NCBI RefSeq assembly: GCF_002943715.1 | Contig: NZ_MQUA01000013.1 | Coordinates: forward strand, 2,493,501-2,557,500 | DNA: 64,000 nucleotides | Reading direction: 5' to 3' | Source of the DNA: Polaribacter filamentus | GTDB lineage: Bacteria > Bacteroidota > Bacteroidia > Flavobacteriales > Flavobacteriaceae | Part shown: in pieces, positions 1-10,500 of the stretch | How the letters are laid out: every line of letters starts with the position of its first letter | How positions within the stretch are numbered: position 1 is the first letter of the stretch | Translations under genes and position numbers: made by a program | The notes under the pieces: model-generated | Told to the model about the DNA's origin: nothing | What the model saw: the letters and a program-made list of their open reading frames with translations, nothing else | The model's database searches: none

Positions 1-1
1 T

Positions 2-1318
2 TTAAAAGATTTTTTAGCAGATGATACAAAATCAACTAGTAAAACAACAGATTTTTCCTCTAATAAAAACAATCTTGAAAACGAAAAAGCCAAAATCTAC
101 AAAAAAGCAGAAGAAGAATTAGATAAACTTATTGCAAAGAAAACTGCAGAAAGAGAGAACCAACAAATAAAAGGTTTAGCGAGAGAACTTGCAACTATAG
201 ATTCTAAATATGCTGCTTTACAAGAAAAGTATATTGGTCATGCAGATAAATTAAAAGAATTAGAAGTTTTAAAAGACCAGGAGAAAGAAGATTTAAAAAA
301 GGCTAAAAAAGCAGAATATTTAGCGGCAGCAAATGTAATAGAGGAAGAAAATAGAATTGCAAAAGAAGCTTTAAAATTAGATAGAGAAGCAGAAAAAGCA
401 ATTACTGATGAAGAAAAACAACTTCTTTTATTAGGTAAAGCAAAGTTTATTGCAGATGCAGAATTACAAATAGAGCTAGACAAAGAACTTGCTAAAGTAG
501 AAGCTGTAGAAGGAGCAGAAGCTTTAAAAGATGCCATCAGAAAAAAGTACGGGTTAAAACAAGAAGTTACTGACAACGGTTTTGATAAATCTAAAAAAGC
601 TTTAAAGAAAAAGGAAGTAGAATGGACTGACATGACTGAACAACAAAAGTTTGGTTTAATTCAACAAGGTTTAGGACAGGCGGCCGATGCATTTAATAAA
701 GGTTCTGATGCTTGGAAAGCAATGAAAATATCTGAAGCTTTAATGAGTACTTACGAAGGAGCACAATCTGCTTTTACTTCTTTATCAAAGATTCCAATAA
801 TAGGAGTTCCATTAGGTATTGCTGCAGCCATTGCCGCAACAAAGGCTGGTTTAGGGAGAGTTTCAGAAATAAAAAACACAAAGCAAGAGAAAATGCCAAC
901 GTTCTTTTCTGGTGGTTTTACAGGAAAGGCAGAAATTGGAAGCGATAAAGATGGAGCAATAACTGGTTATGTTCATCAAAATGAATGGGTTGCACCAGAG
1001 ATAATGACTAGCAATCCTGTTTATGCAGAAACATTCCGATTTTTAGAAGCAGAAAGGCAAAGACTTAAAAATGGGTATTTTAATGGAGGACCTACTTCTG
1101 CTAATACTATTCAAGAAGGTTCTCCAAAAACTTTAGTTTCAGAAAGTTTAGAGGAAAATAATATTATGATCAGTATTTATCAATCTATAAACACCTTAAA
1201 CGGTTTGTTAGAAGCTGGCATTAATGCAAAATTAATATTGCCTTATGATAAAATTAAGGATCTAAAAGAAGCAGAAGATGAAATTGCACAATCAGAAAAC
1301 TATGGTAAAATAGCGTAA
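2..1318 (+). CDS. Phage tail tape-measure-like protein, C-terminal part (5' end outside window)
   Basis: The frame is open from the first bases of the window to the stop at 1316-1318, so this is the C-terminal ~438 residues of a larger protein. The ATG at 632 is internal, because the same frame runs unbroken upstream with similar composition. The first ~210 residues are Lys/Glu/Ala-rich and look like a long coiled coil. A small hydrophobic Ala/Gly/Ile stretch follows (codons near 790-870), then a Gly-rich segment containing GFTG and VHQNEWVAP, a pattern I associate with the C-termini of tail tape-measure proteins in Bacteroidota prophages. The next gene starts 1 base after the stop, so the three phage genes form one transcript. 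The family call rests on architecture and the C-terminal motif. Confidence 0.65.
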   Translation, partial: LKDFLADDTKSTSKTTDFSSNKNNLENEKAKIYKKAEEELDKLIAKKTAERENQQIKGLARELATIDSKYAALQEKYIGHADKLKELEVLKDQEKEDLKKAKKAEYLAAANVIEEENRIAKEALKLDREAEKAITDEEKQLLLLGKAKFIADAELQIELDKELAKVEAVEGAEALKDAIRKKYGLKQEVTDNGFDKSKKALKKKEVEWTDMTEQQKFGLIQQGLGQAADAFNKGSDAWKAMKISEALMSTYEGAQSAFTSLSKIPIIGVPLGIAAAIAATKAGLGRVSEIKNTKQEKMPTFFSGGFTGKAEIGSDKDGAITGYVHQNEWVAPEIMTSNPVYAETFRFLEAERQRLKNGYFNGGPTSANTIQEGSPKTLVSESLEENNIMISIYQSINTLNGLLEAGINAKLILPYDKIKDLKEAEDEIAQSENYGKIA

Positions 1319-1319
1319 G

Positions 1320-2366
1320 ATGATACTAAAAAAAACACCAAAATTAGACAGCGTTTTCTTTTCTAACAATGAAATAGAATTGCACATAGAATCAGAACTT
1401 GGTAAAAACCATTTTTTTGAAGTAGAAATATTAGTAAATGATGTTGTTTTTGACACACAATCATGGGCAAAAATTAACAATGTAGATTGTTTTATTAATT
1501 TACGGGGCCAGTTCAATAATATTTTTACCAATATATTTTCTGCTCCAACAGTAATAGAAATTGTAAAAAATGAAAATCTATTTAAAAAGATTAATGTAAT
1601 TGTTAAAGAATACCATGTAGATTCTTTATTAATAGTCTCTACAGAACAATTACCAGATTTTTATATTTTACAAAACACCACTGCAAATACATTTGATGCT
1701 TCAGAAACAATTCAATTATTTAGCGAATTAAACAATTTAAATAAAATAGATGAAAGCTCTATAATATCCATTCCTATCTGGATCAATACAACTCCTGTTT
1801 CTTTTAAAATAAAAGACAATAATGGTTTAGAAATGTTTGCAAGTTCAGAAGCTACAACCAAAGGTTTGTATGAATTTAAAATACCTATATCAGAAATTAA
1901 TACTGCAGGTTTGTTGTTTATTACAGTAATAATTAACGATGTAATAGAGTTGGTGTATTATCTAAAGGATCACTTTAGATATGATAAAAATCAACTTGCA
2001 ATTAGAAATGTGTATGGTTTTTTTGAATTTGTTTCCTTTTTCGGTAAAATTTCTATTGAACCAAAATATAAACGAGTTGTAAAAGAAAACTATAAAGACG
2101 TTAAATCTATTGTAGAAGAAAATCATGATATAGATTATAAAATCAACACTGGTTATTTATCTGAAGTGCAAAGAGACTCTGTAGATGCGTTAAACAAATC
2201 TAAAGAAAGTTACTTTTTTGAAGATGCAGTTTTTAAGAAAGTGCTTATTACCACACCAAAAGCATTGTTAAAAGAAACTGACGTATTTGCTGCAAATAAT
2301 ACAATTTCTTTTGAGTACAACCATATTAATACAGTAGATGAAACTACAAAATATAACGTTCTATAA
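1320..2366 (+). CDS. Hypothetical prophage tail-region protein
   Basis: A 348-residue protein with no family I recognise. It has no signal peptide or membrane segment. It is rich in Asn, Ile, Glu and Lys and looks like a mostly beta, virion-type protein. It starts 1 base after the tape-measure stop, and its last base overlaps the start of the 835-residue gene (TAATG arrangement), so the three are probably translationally coupled. Position between a tape-measure protein and a large tail protein suggests a distal tail or baseplate role; this is inference from gene order only. Confidence 0.6.
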   Translation: MILKKTPKLDSVFFSNNEIELHIESELGKNHFFEVEILVNDVVFDTQSWAKINNVDCFINLRGQFNNIFTNIFSAPTVIEIVKNENLFKKINVIVKEYHVDSLLIVSTEQLPDFYILQNTTANTFDASETIQLFSELNNLNKIDESSIISIPIWINTTPVSFKIKDNNGLEMFASSEATTKGLYEFKIPISEINTAGLLFITVIINDVIELVYYLKDHFRYDKNQLAIRNVYGFFEFVSFFGKISIEPKYKRVVKENYKDVKSIVEENHDIDYKINTGYLSEVQRDSVDALNKSKESYFFEDAVFKKVLITTPKALLKETDVFAANNTISFEYNHINTVDETTKYNVL

Positions 2367-4873
2367 TGATTAAAATCCTTACAAAAAACGGCATAGAACT
2401 ACCTTATTTAAAAGAAACACTTTCTTTAAAAGATGTAAATGATGCGTTTAATGATTCTTTAACGCTAACACATGCAGAATTTCCTTTTATTATTGAAGAA
2501 AATGAAGACGTAATTAAAGAGTTAGGTAGCTCAGAAATAAACAGTTTAACCTCTAAAAAAGAAATAGAGATCACTTTTATATTTGGGGCTAGCGTTTTTT
2601 TCGGGAAGTTAAAAGTTTTAAAATATTTAAAAAACAGAAGAAGTTGTGTTCTAAAATTTGGGAACGAATTTATTAAAATATTAGATAAAAAGATTGCAGA
2701 CTATATGCCTGTTTACAAGTATAATGGTGAAACTCCTTATACAGAAACAGTAGCAGCTTATTATGATCAAAGCACTTTTATAGAGGCTATAAAAACAGAT
2801 ATTGCAAAACCATATCCACAAATAGATTATGCAGCACCTACTTTAGATGTAGGAAAATATTACACAGATGATGAATGGTCATCTTTTCAACAAAGATTTA
2901 ATCAAAAACTACCAACTCTTTTAGTAAATAGAAGAGAAACAATTATTGCAGACTTTTCTTATAATGTAAAAAACTTTAATTCTTTTGTGCCAATGCCTTA
3001 TTTAATGGCGTTATTAAAAAACCCAATTTTAAATAATGGTTACAAATTAGCCGGCTCTTTTGTAGACAATCCTTTTAATAGTAAAATTGTTATTGTGCCA
3101 AAAGAGACTCATAACAACACCGCATATTTAGAGAACACAGGGATTTATTTTTCTTTTGCTGATGCAGAAATTTTAACAATTGGGGAGTTTTATTCATACG
3201 TTTCTGTATATGCTAATTTTGGTATCGGCATTCATAACATAAATATTGCATTAACTAATATTCAACAACCAACAACTTCAGGAACTACCAAAGTAAAAGT
3301 GTATAGAATATACAATGAAGCTTCACAAACAGAGTTTTTTCTTGAAAAAGAAATCACAGAATTTGATTTTGTTAGCAATGCACAATTTATAGAAAGCATT
3401 TCTTTTGAAGTTACTGAAGATAATATAACAGATAGTGCTCTATGTATTCAATATCAACATAGTAATAATGTTTTGCCAGATGAAAGCACAATAAATATAA
3501 ATCCAGAAGCAGAAGAAACAGTATTACATTTGATTCATCCAACAGTAGATTTAAGCAGATACGTGCCAGATTGGAGTATTGGAGAATTAATTAATAATTT
3601 AAAGAATTGGCAAAATTTAGATATTGTTTTAGATGAAGTTACTAAAACTATTTACCTAAACTATAATATTGAATTTTTAAATTCAACCGATCATGTAGAT
3701 TTATCAGACAAAGTAATTGCAATTTCAGACAAAGAAAATGCCTTTAAAAACAAGTATAATCTTACGTATGCAGATAATAAAAACAATGTACTTATAGAGG
3801 ATGGTCATCAAACTATAAATGGTGTTGTTACAGAAGATGTTGTTAGTATTACAAACAAATTCAAAGCACTTACAGAAAACAGTATTGGCAATCCAACATC
3901 AAAAGAATATTTAGCAGAAGCAGGTGTTACATTAATACTTTTATCAGATACTAATGAGTTTGCAAACTCTTATAATACCCAAACTTTAGGAATGCATGGA
4001 GATTTTGGAATTGTAAATAATTATTGGAAAAAATGGATTAATTTCAGACAAAAAGCAAAACAAATTACAGCGGTTGCATATCTAAATACTTTAGAAATTT
4101 CTAAAATTAAAAAAATAAGAAAAATTTATTTTGACACTAGAATGTTTGCTGTAAAAGGTTTTACCACCAAAATAAAAACCAAGTTAAATGAAGTAACTTT
4201 TGAGTTAGAAAATATTATTCCATCAAAAGGTTCAACAATTACTGCTCCTGTTGTAACTCCTGCAATTAATATTACAGGATATGCAATTGCAGAGAATAAT
4301 GGGTTTTGGGTTTTACCTTGGAAAATTGTTGTAAACTTTAACTATGTAGACTTTTCTGCTTATAACGGTACAATTACTGCAAAACAATTAACAGGTGCAA
4401 TTGGATCTTCTTACTCTGGTCTAGAATATACAAATGCTGTAAATACTATCAATGGTTCTTCAATTTTTCAATTTGGGTATGATATGACAGGCCTTGCAGG
4501 TATTTATGAGATTTCTTTAGTTGATAACGGAATTACATCCAATATAATTTATGTAGATGTAGCTGCTGAAGTGGCGCCAATATCAGAAAAAATAATAATT
4601 ACAGAAGTTGCACAACCAGGAGTGTTCTTTTATAGTAAGATAATTTTTACGTTAGCTTTTGAAAACTTTACACCTGCAGCAGCAGAAATACATTTACAAA
4701 AGGTTGATATAAGCACACAATTAAATATTGGTTTGCCAATTATTACTGCAATTTCAGATTTTACTCCTGCAAATTTTGAAGTCGATTATCCTTCTTCTGG
4801 AAGTTGGAAAGTTACAGTTAAAGCAGATGGTTTTGTTTCTAATGAATTAACAAAATTAGTTATGCTTATTTAA
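2366..4873 (+). CDS. Large prophage tail/baseplate protein with Ig-like C-terminus
   Basis: An 835-residue protein coupled to the preceding gene by an overlapping stop/start. The N-terminal ~620 residues are mixed alpha/beta without a motif I can name. From about residue 630, a linker (STITAPVVTPAINITGYA) leads into two ~100-residue beta-rich units with conserved Gly/Tyr/Asn spacing that resemble Ig-like domains, as often found on tail tips and receptor-binding proteins. It is the last gene of the left-hand phage transcript and ends 1 base before the convergent integrase stop. Likely a tail-tip or host-recognition protein; the function is inferred from size, position and the repeated C-terminal units. 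Confidence 0.55.
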   Translation: MIKILTKNGIELPYLKETLSLKDVNDAFNDSLTLTHAEFPFIIEENEDVIKELGSSEINSLTSKKEIEITFIFGASVFFGKLKVLKYLKNRRSCVLKFGNEFIKILDKKIADYMPVYKYNGETPYTETVAAYYDQSTFIEAIKTDIAKPYPQIDYAAPTLDVGKYYTDDEWSSFQQRFNQKLPTLLVNRRETIIADFSYNVKNFNSFVPMPYLMALLKNPILNNGYKLAGSFVDNPFNSKIVIVPKETHNNTAYLENTGIYFSFADAEILTIGEFYSYVSVYANFGIGIHNINIALTNIQQPTTSGTTKVKVYRIYNEASQTEFFLEKEITEFDFVSNAQFIESISFEVTEDNITDSALCIQYQHSNNVLPDESTININPEAEETVLHLIHPTVDLSRYVPDWSIGELINNLKNWQNLDIVLDEVTKTIYLNYNIEFLNSTDHVDLSDKVIAISDKENAFKNKYNLTYADNKNNVLIEDGHQTINGVVTEDVVSITNKFKALTENSIGNPTSKEYLAEAGVTLILLSDTNEFANSYNTQTLGMHGDFGIVNNYWKKWINFRQKAKQITAVAYLNTLEISKIKKIRKIYFDTRMFAVKGFTTKIKTKLNEVTFELENIIPSKGSTITAPVVTPAINITGYAIAENNGFWVLPWKIVVNFNYVDFSAYNGTITAKQLTGAIGSSYSGLEYTNAVNTINGSSIFQFGYDMTGLAGIYEISLVDNGITSNIIYVDVAAEVAPISEKIIITEVAQPGVFFYSKIIFTLAFENFTPAAAEIHLQKVDISTQLNIGLPIITAISDFTPANFEVDYPSSGSWKVTVKADGFVSNELTKLVMLI

Positions 4874-4874
4874 T

Positions 4875-6044
4875 TTACGAAGAAAAGACTACAGAAGAAT
4901 GAAGAATTTTCGGATCAGCTTCTCTCATCTCTTTTGGAGTGTAGGTGTCTGTTTGTGCAGAACTATGATGTCTAGCATGATTTCTTACAGAAAGCAAAGG
5001 AACACCTGCTTTTAATAAGTCTGTAATTCCAGAATCTTTTAAACTATACCAGTGAATATTACTGTCAATTTTCAATTTTATACGCATGTAAGACCATTTT
5101 TTAGTGATTGCGTTTGGATTTGCAGGTGTTACACCAGGAACATATTTTGGAGAAAATAAAAAATCAGTTATTAAACCGCCTTTTATATAGTCTTTTAAAA
5201 TACCTATTAACTGATCGGGTATTGTTACAAAAGAATTCTTTCTATTCTTAGCGGTTTCTGCAGAAATAAATAAAGTCTGGTTTAAAAAATTAATATCCGC
5301 TACTTTTAGTTTGGTTATTTCTGTTCTTCTTACTAAACAATAGTAACAAAGTAAGCAAAGCACTAAATATCCATTGTTTTTATGTTTCCAATATTCGAAA
5401 ATCAAATCTCTAGTAGTGGTATTTATCAGAATTCTAATTTTCTTCTGCTTATTAATTTTATGAAGGTTTACAGTTGGGTTTATTACAATGTATTTTTTTA
5501 GGAGTAAAAAAGTGGAAAATGTAGTTAACCAAGAAAGGTAATTGTCTCTAGTTTTTGCAGATAGTTTTTTTTCATACCTTATATAATCTAAATATTCAGA
5601 AACAAAATCTCCGTTAAATTTATAACAAAGCATGTCTTGCTGTTTAGACACAATTAAATATTTGTAAAGTTGCTGAACTTGAGAGTCATAAGTTCTTTTT
5701 GTGTCTGGTCTTAAATTCCCATCGGAAGTGTCTTGTGAAATTCTGTTGCTGTAAATTTTACAAGCTTTTTTAAACCCAATCAACTCTTTAGTTCCTTTAT
5801 CTTGGAATAAGGGATTCCATCCAGTTTCTAAACGTTTATTGATTTCAATAATCATTTTTGTTGCCAATTTCCTCCTGTCAGAAACCTTTTGCAAGGGTTT
5901 AACTCTATTCCTTTTCCTTACCATCTTGTTAGTTTCTGGGTTTCTAACATAGTAAACTATTTCCCAAACAGAATTTTCTTTTAGTTCAGCAGGATAAAAA
6001 TCAACAAAGATTATTCCTTTTTTCATTTGACGAGAATTTGACAC
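4875..6044 (-). CDS. Tyrosine recombinase / prophage integrase
   Basis: A 389-residue site-specific recombinase of the phage integrase family. The N-terminus (about residues 1-95) is a basic arm-binding-like region, residues ~100-200 a SAM-like core-binding domain, and the C-terminal half is catalytic. Visible catalytic elements are the first Arg in CLVRRTEITKL, a HWYSLKDSG segment where the canonical H-x-x-R is H..LK (a Lys substitution I believe is common in Bacteroidota integrases), HARHHSSAQTD, and the nucleophile Tyr in DTYTP. It starts 57 bases from the 3' end of tRNA-Ser and reads away from it in the same orientation, the usual layout of an element integrated at a tRNA 3' end. It converges on the phage tail genes. 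Confidence 0.9.
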   Translation of the reverse strand: MSNSRQMKKGIIFVDFYPAELKENSVWEIVYYVRNPETNKMVRKRNRVKPLQKVSDRRKLATKMIIEINKRLETGWNPLFQDKGTKELIGFKKACKIYSNRISQDTSDGNLRPDTKRTYDSQVQQLYKYLIVSKQQDMLCYKFNGDFVSEYLDYIRYEKKLSAKTRDNYLSWLTTFSTFLLLKKYIVINPTVNLHKINKQKKIRILINTTTRDLIFEYWKHKNNGYLVLCLLCYYCLVRRTEITKLKVADINFLNQTLFISAETAKNRKNSFVTIPDQLIGILKDYIKGGLITDFLFSPKYVPGVTPANPNAITKKWSYMRIKLKIDSNIHWYSLKDSGITDLLKAGVPLLSVRNHARHHSSAQTDTYTPKEMREADPKILHSSVVFSS

Positions 6045-6100
6045 GTTTTTAGGTAGAAACCTCTAAAACACCTATATTTAAAGAGGTAAGTAAAACTTAG

Positions 6101-6185
6101 CAGAAAGGAAGGGATTCGAACCCTCGATACGTTGCCGTATACACACTTTCCAGGCGTGCGCCTTCGACCACTCGGCCACCTTTCT
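6101..6185 (-). tRNA. tRNA-Ser (anticodon GGA)
   Basis: The reverse strand folds as a class II tRNA. A 7-bp acceptor stem pairs AGAAAGG with CCTTTCT, followed by discriminator G. The D arm contains GCCGAGTGG, the anticodon loop reads CTGGAAA (GGA, reading UCC/UCU), a long variable arm pairs around GTATACGGCAACGTATC, and the T loop is GGTTCGAATCC. Length is about 85 nt. The 5' end lies 8 bases downstream of the rimM stop, so it probably shares the rpsP-rimM transcript. Its 3' end borders the integrase, marking it as the prophage attachment site. Confidence 0.95.
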
Positions 6186-6193
6186 AATTTAAT

Positions 6194-6718
6194 TTATAAA
6201 TACAATTCTATTAATCCTTCAGGAGCAGTAACGTGTATTGTTTTATTTGCTCTATCTACTTCTTTGATAAAATCATCAATCATTGGTATAAAGACTTCTT
6301 TACCATCACTGTCAATTTCAAAAAGTGGTTGTGCTGCTTTGTCATTTATATGAACTAACGTGCCAACTTCGCCATAATTTTCATCAATAACGGTAAAACC
6401 AATTACTTCATGAAAATAAAATTTATCCCCAGTTAATTTTGGTAATAAATCTAAAGGTAAATAAACGCCGCATTTCAAAATTGAATCTGCTTCTTCATCA
6501 GAATACACATCTTCAAATTGAACACGCAATTGATTTCCTTTATGAAGAGAACTTTTTTCAATAAAAAATGGAACCAAGTTTGCGCCGAATTCGACGTAAA
6601 CTGATTCCATTTCTGTGTACAACTCAGGTTCGTCAGTATCTAATTTGATAACAACTTCACCTTTAAAACTATATTTTGTAACGATTTTGCCTAAATAAAA
6701 ACAATTCTCTTTACGCAT
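6194..6718 (-). CDS. rimM: Ribosome maturation factor RimM
   Basis: A 174-residue protein needed for maturation of the 30S subunit head; in known systems it binds ribosomal protein S19. The N-terminal RimM domain opens with CFYLGKIVTKYSFKGEVVIKL and is followed by a PRC-barrel domain containing FYFHEVIGFTVID, with VFIPMIDDFIKEVD near the end. Length is typical. It lies 19 bases downstream of rpsP on the same strand, the widely conserved rpsP-rimM order. Confidence 0.95.
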   Translation of the reverse strand: MRKENCFYLGKIVTKYSFKGEVVIKLDTDEPELYTEMESVYVEFGANLVPFFIEKSSLHKGNQLRVQFEDVYSDEEADSILKCGVYLPLDLLPKLTGDKFYFHEVIGFTVIDENYGEVGTLVHINDKAAQPLFEIDSDGKEVFIPMIDDFIKEVDRANKTIHVTAPEGLIELYL

Positions 6719-6737
6719 TGTCGTATAAATTTATAAT

Positions 6738-7277
6738 TTATTCTGCTGATTTTGCTGCTGCTTCATCAATTGTTTCAGGAGCTGCTTCAACTTCTGCAAC
6801 TACTTCTTCTGCTACAACCTCTTCAACAACTGGCTTAGCTGCTTCAATTCTTGCTTCATTAACTGCCTTTTCAGCTGCTAAAGCTTTTGCTTTTGCATCT
6901 GCTTGAGATTTTGTTAAACCTTCTTCTTTCACAGTTACCTTACCACCTTTTTCTTCTAACCAAGCAGTAAATTTAGCTTCTGCTTGCGCTTCTGTTAAGG
7001 CTCCTTTTCTTACACCACCGGCTAAATGATTCTTTAACAAAGCTCCTTTATAAGATAAAATTGCTTTAGCAGTATCAGTTGGTTGTGCACCATTTTGTAA
7101 CCAAGTCACCGCTTTATCAACATCTAAGTCAATAACTGCAGGATTGATATTTGGATCGTAAGTACCTATTTTTTCTAAGTATTTACCATCTCTTTTTGCA
7201 CGTGCATCAGCAGCAACTATCCAATAGAATGGTTTCCCTTTTTTTCCGTGTCTTTGTAATCTAATTTTTACTGGCAT
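6738..7277 (-). CDS. rpsP: 30S ribosomal protein S16 with long C-terminal extension
   Basis: Residues 1 to ~85 are a standard S16: MPVKIRLQRHGKKGKPFYWI, then DARAKRDGKYLEKIGTYDPN, with the conserved ALSYKGAL-type stretch further on (here AILSYKGALLKNHL). Bacterial S16 is usually 80-90 residues; this one has 179. The extra ~90 residues are Ala/Glu/Val/Lys-rich and low in complexity (VVEEVVAEEVVAEVEAAPE). Such tails occur on S16 of other Bacteroidota and their role is not known to me. It heads the rpsP-rimM operon. Confidence 0.95.
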   Translation of the reverse strand: MPVKIRLQRHGKKGKPFYWIVAADARAKRDGKYLEKIGTYDPNINPAVIDLDVDKAVTWLQNGAQPTDTAKAILSYKGALLKNHLAGGVRKGALTEAQAEAKFTAWLEEKGGKVTVKEEGLTKSQADAKAKALAAEKAVNEARIEAAKPVVEEVVAEEVVAEVEAAPETIDEAAAKSAE

Positions 7278-7346
7278 TTTGTATTAATTTTTTAAGGTTC
7301 TCGACCTAGATTATTAAAAATCTCACCATCTCGTGGTAAGTGGGCG

Positions 7347-7354
7347 CAAATATA
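7347..7354 (-). promoter_or_regulatory. Probable -7 promoter element for rpsP-rimM
   Basis: On the minus strand the octamer is TATATTTG, a full match to the Bacteroidota -7 consensus TAnnTTTG, about 70 bases upstream of the rpsP start. No clear TTTG -33 box stands at the expected distance, so only the -7 part is called. Confidence 0.45.
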
Positions 7355-7510
7355 CAACTTATTTTAATTGATATTATTTAAAATCAACTTATTTTTAAGG
7401 GGGTTAAAAACATTGTTTTTGTTGATAAGTCAAGACAAATTAAAGGCCAAAAATATTTTATGTTTTTGTATTTTTAACAGCCCAAATTCAGCAACAAAAA
7501 CAACCATTTT

Positions 7511-10500
7511 ATGTACTTAATTTTTGACACAGAAACTACCGGTTTACCAAAAAGTTGGAACGCTCCAATAACAGATACAGATAATTGGCCAAGATGTGTG
7601 CAAATTGCATGGCAGTTGCATGATGAAATGGGAGATCTTATAGAACACAATGATTTCTTAATTCAACCAGACGGATATAACATTCCGTATGATGCGGAGA
7701 GAATTCACGGAATTTCTACTGAATTAGCGCAAGAGCAGGGTATTTCTTTGGATAAAAGTTTAGAATTATTTAATGAAGCATTAAGTAAAACTAAATTTAT
7801 TGTTGGTCAGAATTTAAATTTTGATCTTAATATAATGGGCTGTGAATTTCATCGTTTAGGCATTGAAAGCATTCTTTCTTCATTGCCAATTTTAGATACC
7901 TGTACAGAAAAAACGGCGCTAATGTGCCAGCTTCCTGGCGGAAGATATGGCAAATTTAAACTACCAACGTTAACCGAATTACACAATCATTTATTTGGTG
8001 TTGGTTTTGGTGAAGCGCATAATGCTACTGCCGATGTTGAAGCAACAACACGTTGTTTTTTAGAGTTGATTCGTTTACATGAATTTACCAAAGAGCAATT
8101 AGATGTTGATGCCAACTATTTTAAAAATTACTCAGAAAAAAATCCGAAATCGATTCAATTAATCGGTTTAAAACATATCAACCTAAAAAAAGAAAGTGAT
8201 AAAATTCGCAAACGTCTTGATAAATTAAAAGATACTGAAAACACAAAGTCTACTTCTGTTGGTTTATCGGAATTAAAAGATATTCAATTTTCGCATTTAC
8301 ACAATCATACGCAATATTCTGTTTTGCAATCTACCATGCAAATTAGTCAAATTGTAGCAGCTGCGGCAAATGACAATATGCCGGCTGTTGCCATGACGGA
8401 TACTGCGAATATGATGGCAGCTTTTCATTTTGTAGCTGCTATTTTAAATCATAATAAAACTGCGGAAACGCCAATTAAACCAATTGTTGGTTGCGAATTT
8501 AATGTTTGTGAAGATCATAGAAACAAGTCTGTTAAAGACAATGGTTATCAAATTGTTTTATTAGCTAAAAACAAAAAAGGATATCATAATTTAGCAAAAA
8601 TGTCTTCGATTGCCTTTGTTGATGGATTCTATTACGTGCCAAGAATTGACAGAGAAATCATCAAAAAATACAAAGACGATATCATTGTTTTAACAGGGAA
8701 TTTATATGGAGAAGTTCCTAGTAAAATTTTAAATCTTGGAGAAGTTCAGGCCGAAGAAGCCTTACTTTGGTGGAAAGAAGAATTTAAAGATGATTTTTAT
8801 ATTGAGTTGATGCGACACAATCAGCAAGATGAAAATATTGTAAATGAAACATTACTAAAGTTTTCTAAAAAGCACGATGTTAAAATTATCGCGACAAACA
8901 ACACGTTTTATTTAGAGAAAAAGGATGCAAATGCGCATGATATTTTATTGTGTGTAAAAGACGGCGAAAAACAAGCAACACCTATAGGTAAAGGTCGTGG
9001 TTACAGATATGGTTTGCCAAATAATGAGTATTATTTCAAATCTACTGAAGATATGAAAAAACTCTTTGCCGATTTACCGGAAGCTATTAGTAACATTCAA
9101 GAAATTGTAGATAAAATTGAAATTTATACACTTGCCAGAGAAGTTTTATTACCTGCTTTTGATATTCCAGAGAAGTTTCAATCAGAGGAAGATAAAGTTG
9201 ATGGAGGCAAACGTGGAGAGAATAGTTATTTAAATCACTTAACTTTTGTAGGCGCAAAAAAACGCTACGGAGAAATTACAGAATCCATCAAAGAACGATT
9301 GGATTTTGAATTATCCGTAATTGAAAAAACGGGATATCCTGGTTATTTTTTAATTGTTGAAGATTTCATTAGAGAAGCGAGAAACATGGATGTTGCCGTT
9401 GGCCCTGGACGTGGTTCCGCAGCGGGATCTGTGGTTGCATATTGTCTATGGATTACCAATATCGATCCTATTCAATACGATTTACTTTTTGAGCGTTTTT
9501 TGAATCCTGAGCGTGTTTCTATGCCAGATATTGATATCGATTTTGATGATGAAGGCCGTGGACGCGTTATGGATTATGTAATAAATAAATATGGCTCAAA
9601 TCAAGTTGCACAGATTATTACTTATGGTACGATGGCTGCAAAATCATCTATTAGAGATACAGCGAGAGTTTTAGATTTACCTCTTTTTGAGGCAGATAGA
9701 ATTGCCAAGTTAATTCCGAACATCAAACTACAAAATATTTTTGGAAATGATGAAAAAAGCAAAGACAAAATAGCAGGTTTACGTTCGGAAGAAAAGGTAA
9801 TGGTAGAAGAATTAAGATCGATGTCTTTTGGAAATGATTTGACTTCAGAAACCATCAACAAAGCCACCATTTTAGAAGGCTCTGTCCGAAATACTGGTAT
9901 TCACGCTTGTGGGGTAATTATTACTCCGGGTGATATTACCAATTACGTGCCTGTTGCTTTGGCAAAAGATTCGAACATGTACGTTACCCAATTTGACAAC
10001 TCTGTAGTAGAATCCGCAGGTTTGTTAAAAATGGATTTCTTGGGATTAAAAACCTTGACATTAATTAAAGACACGGTTAAAATTGTAAAAGCAAAACACA
10101 ATGTAGATTTAGATCCAGACAGTTTTCCTTTGGATGATGATAAAACCTACGAATTATTCCAGAAAGGAGAAACTGTGGGTGTTTTTCAGTATGAATCTCC
10201 AGGAATGCAAAAACACATGCGCTCTTTAAAACCTACTGTTTTTGCCGATTTAATTGCCATGAATGCTTTGTACAGACCTGGACCGATGGAATATATTCCG
10301 TCTTTTATCCAAAGAAAACATGGAACAGAAGATATTGAATACGATTTACCAGCAATGGAAGAGTATTTAGCTGAAACATACGGAATTACAGTGTACCAAG
10401 AGCAAGTAATGTTACTCTCGCAAAAGTTGGCAAATTTTACCAAAGGTGAAGCCGATGTTTTGCGTAAAGCGATGGGTAAAAAGCAAATTTCAGTTCTTGA

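Noticed and set aside
632..1318. Separate 228-residue phage gene starting at 632
   Set aside because: The same frame is open with similar composition back to position 2, so this ATG is internal.
6718..6906. Ala/Ser-rich plus-strand frame opposite rpsP
   Set aside because: It is the antisense of the low-complexity S16 tail, not a gene.
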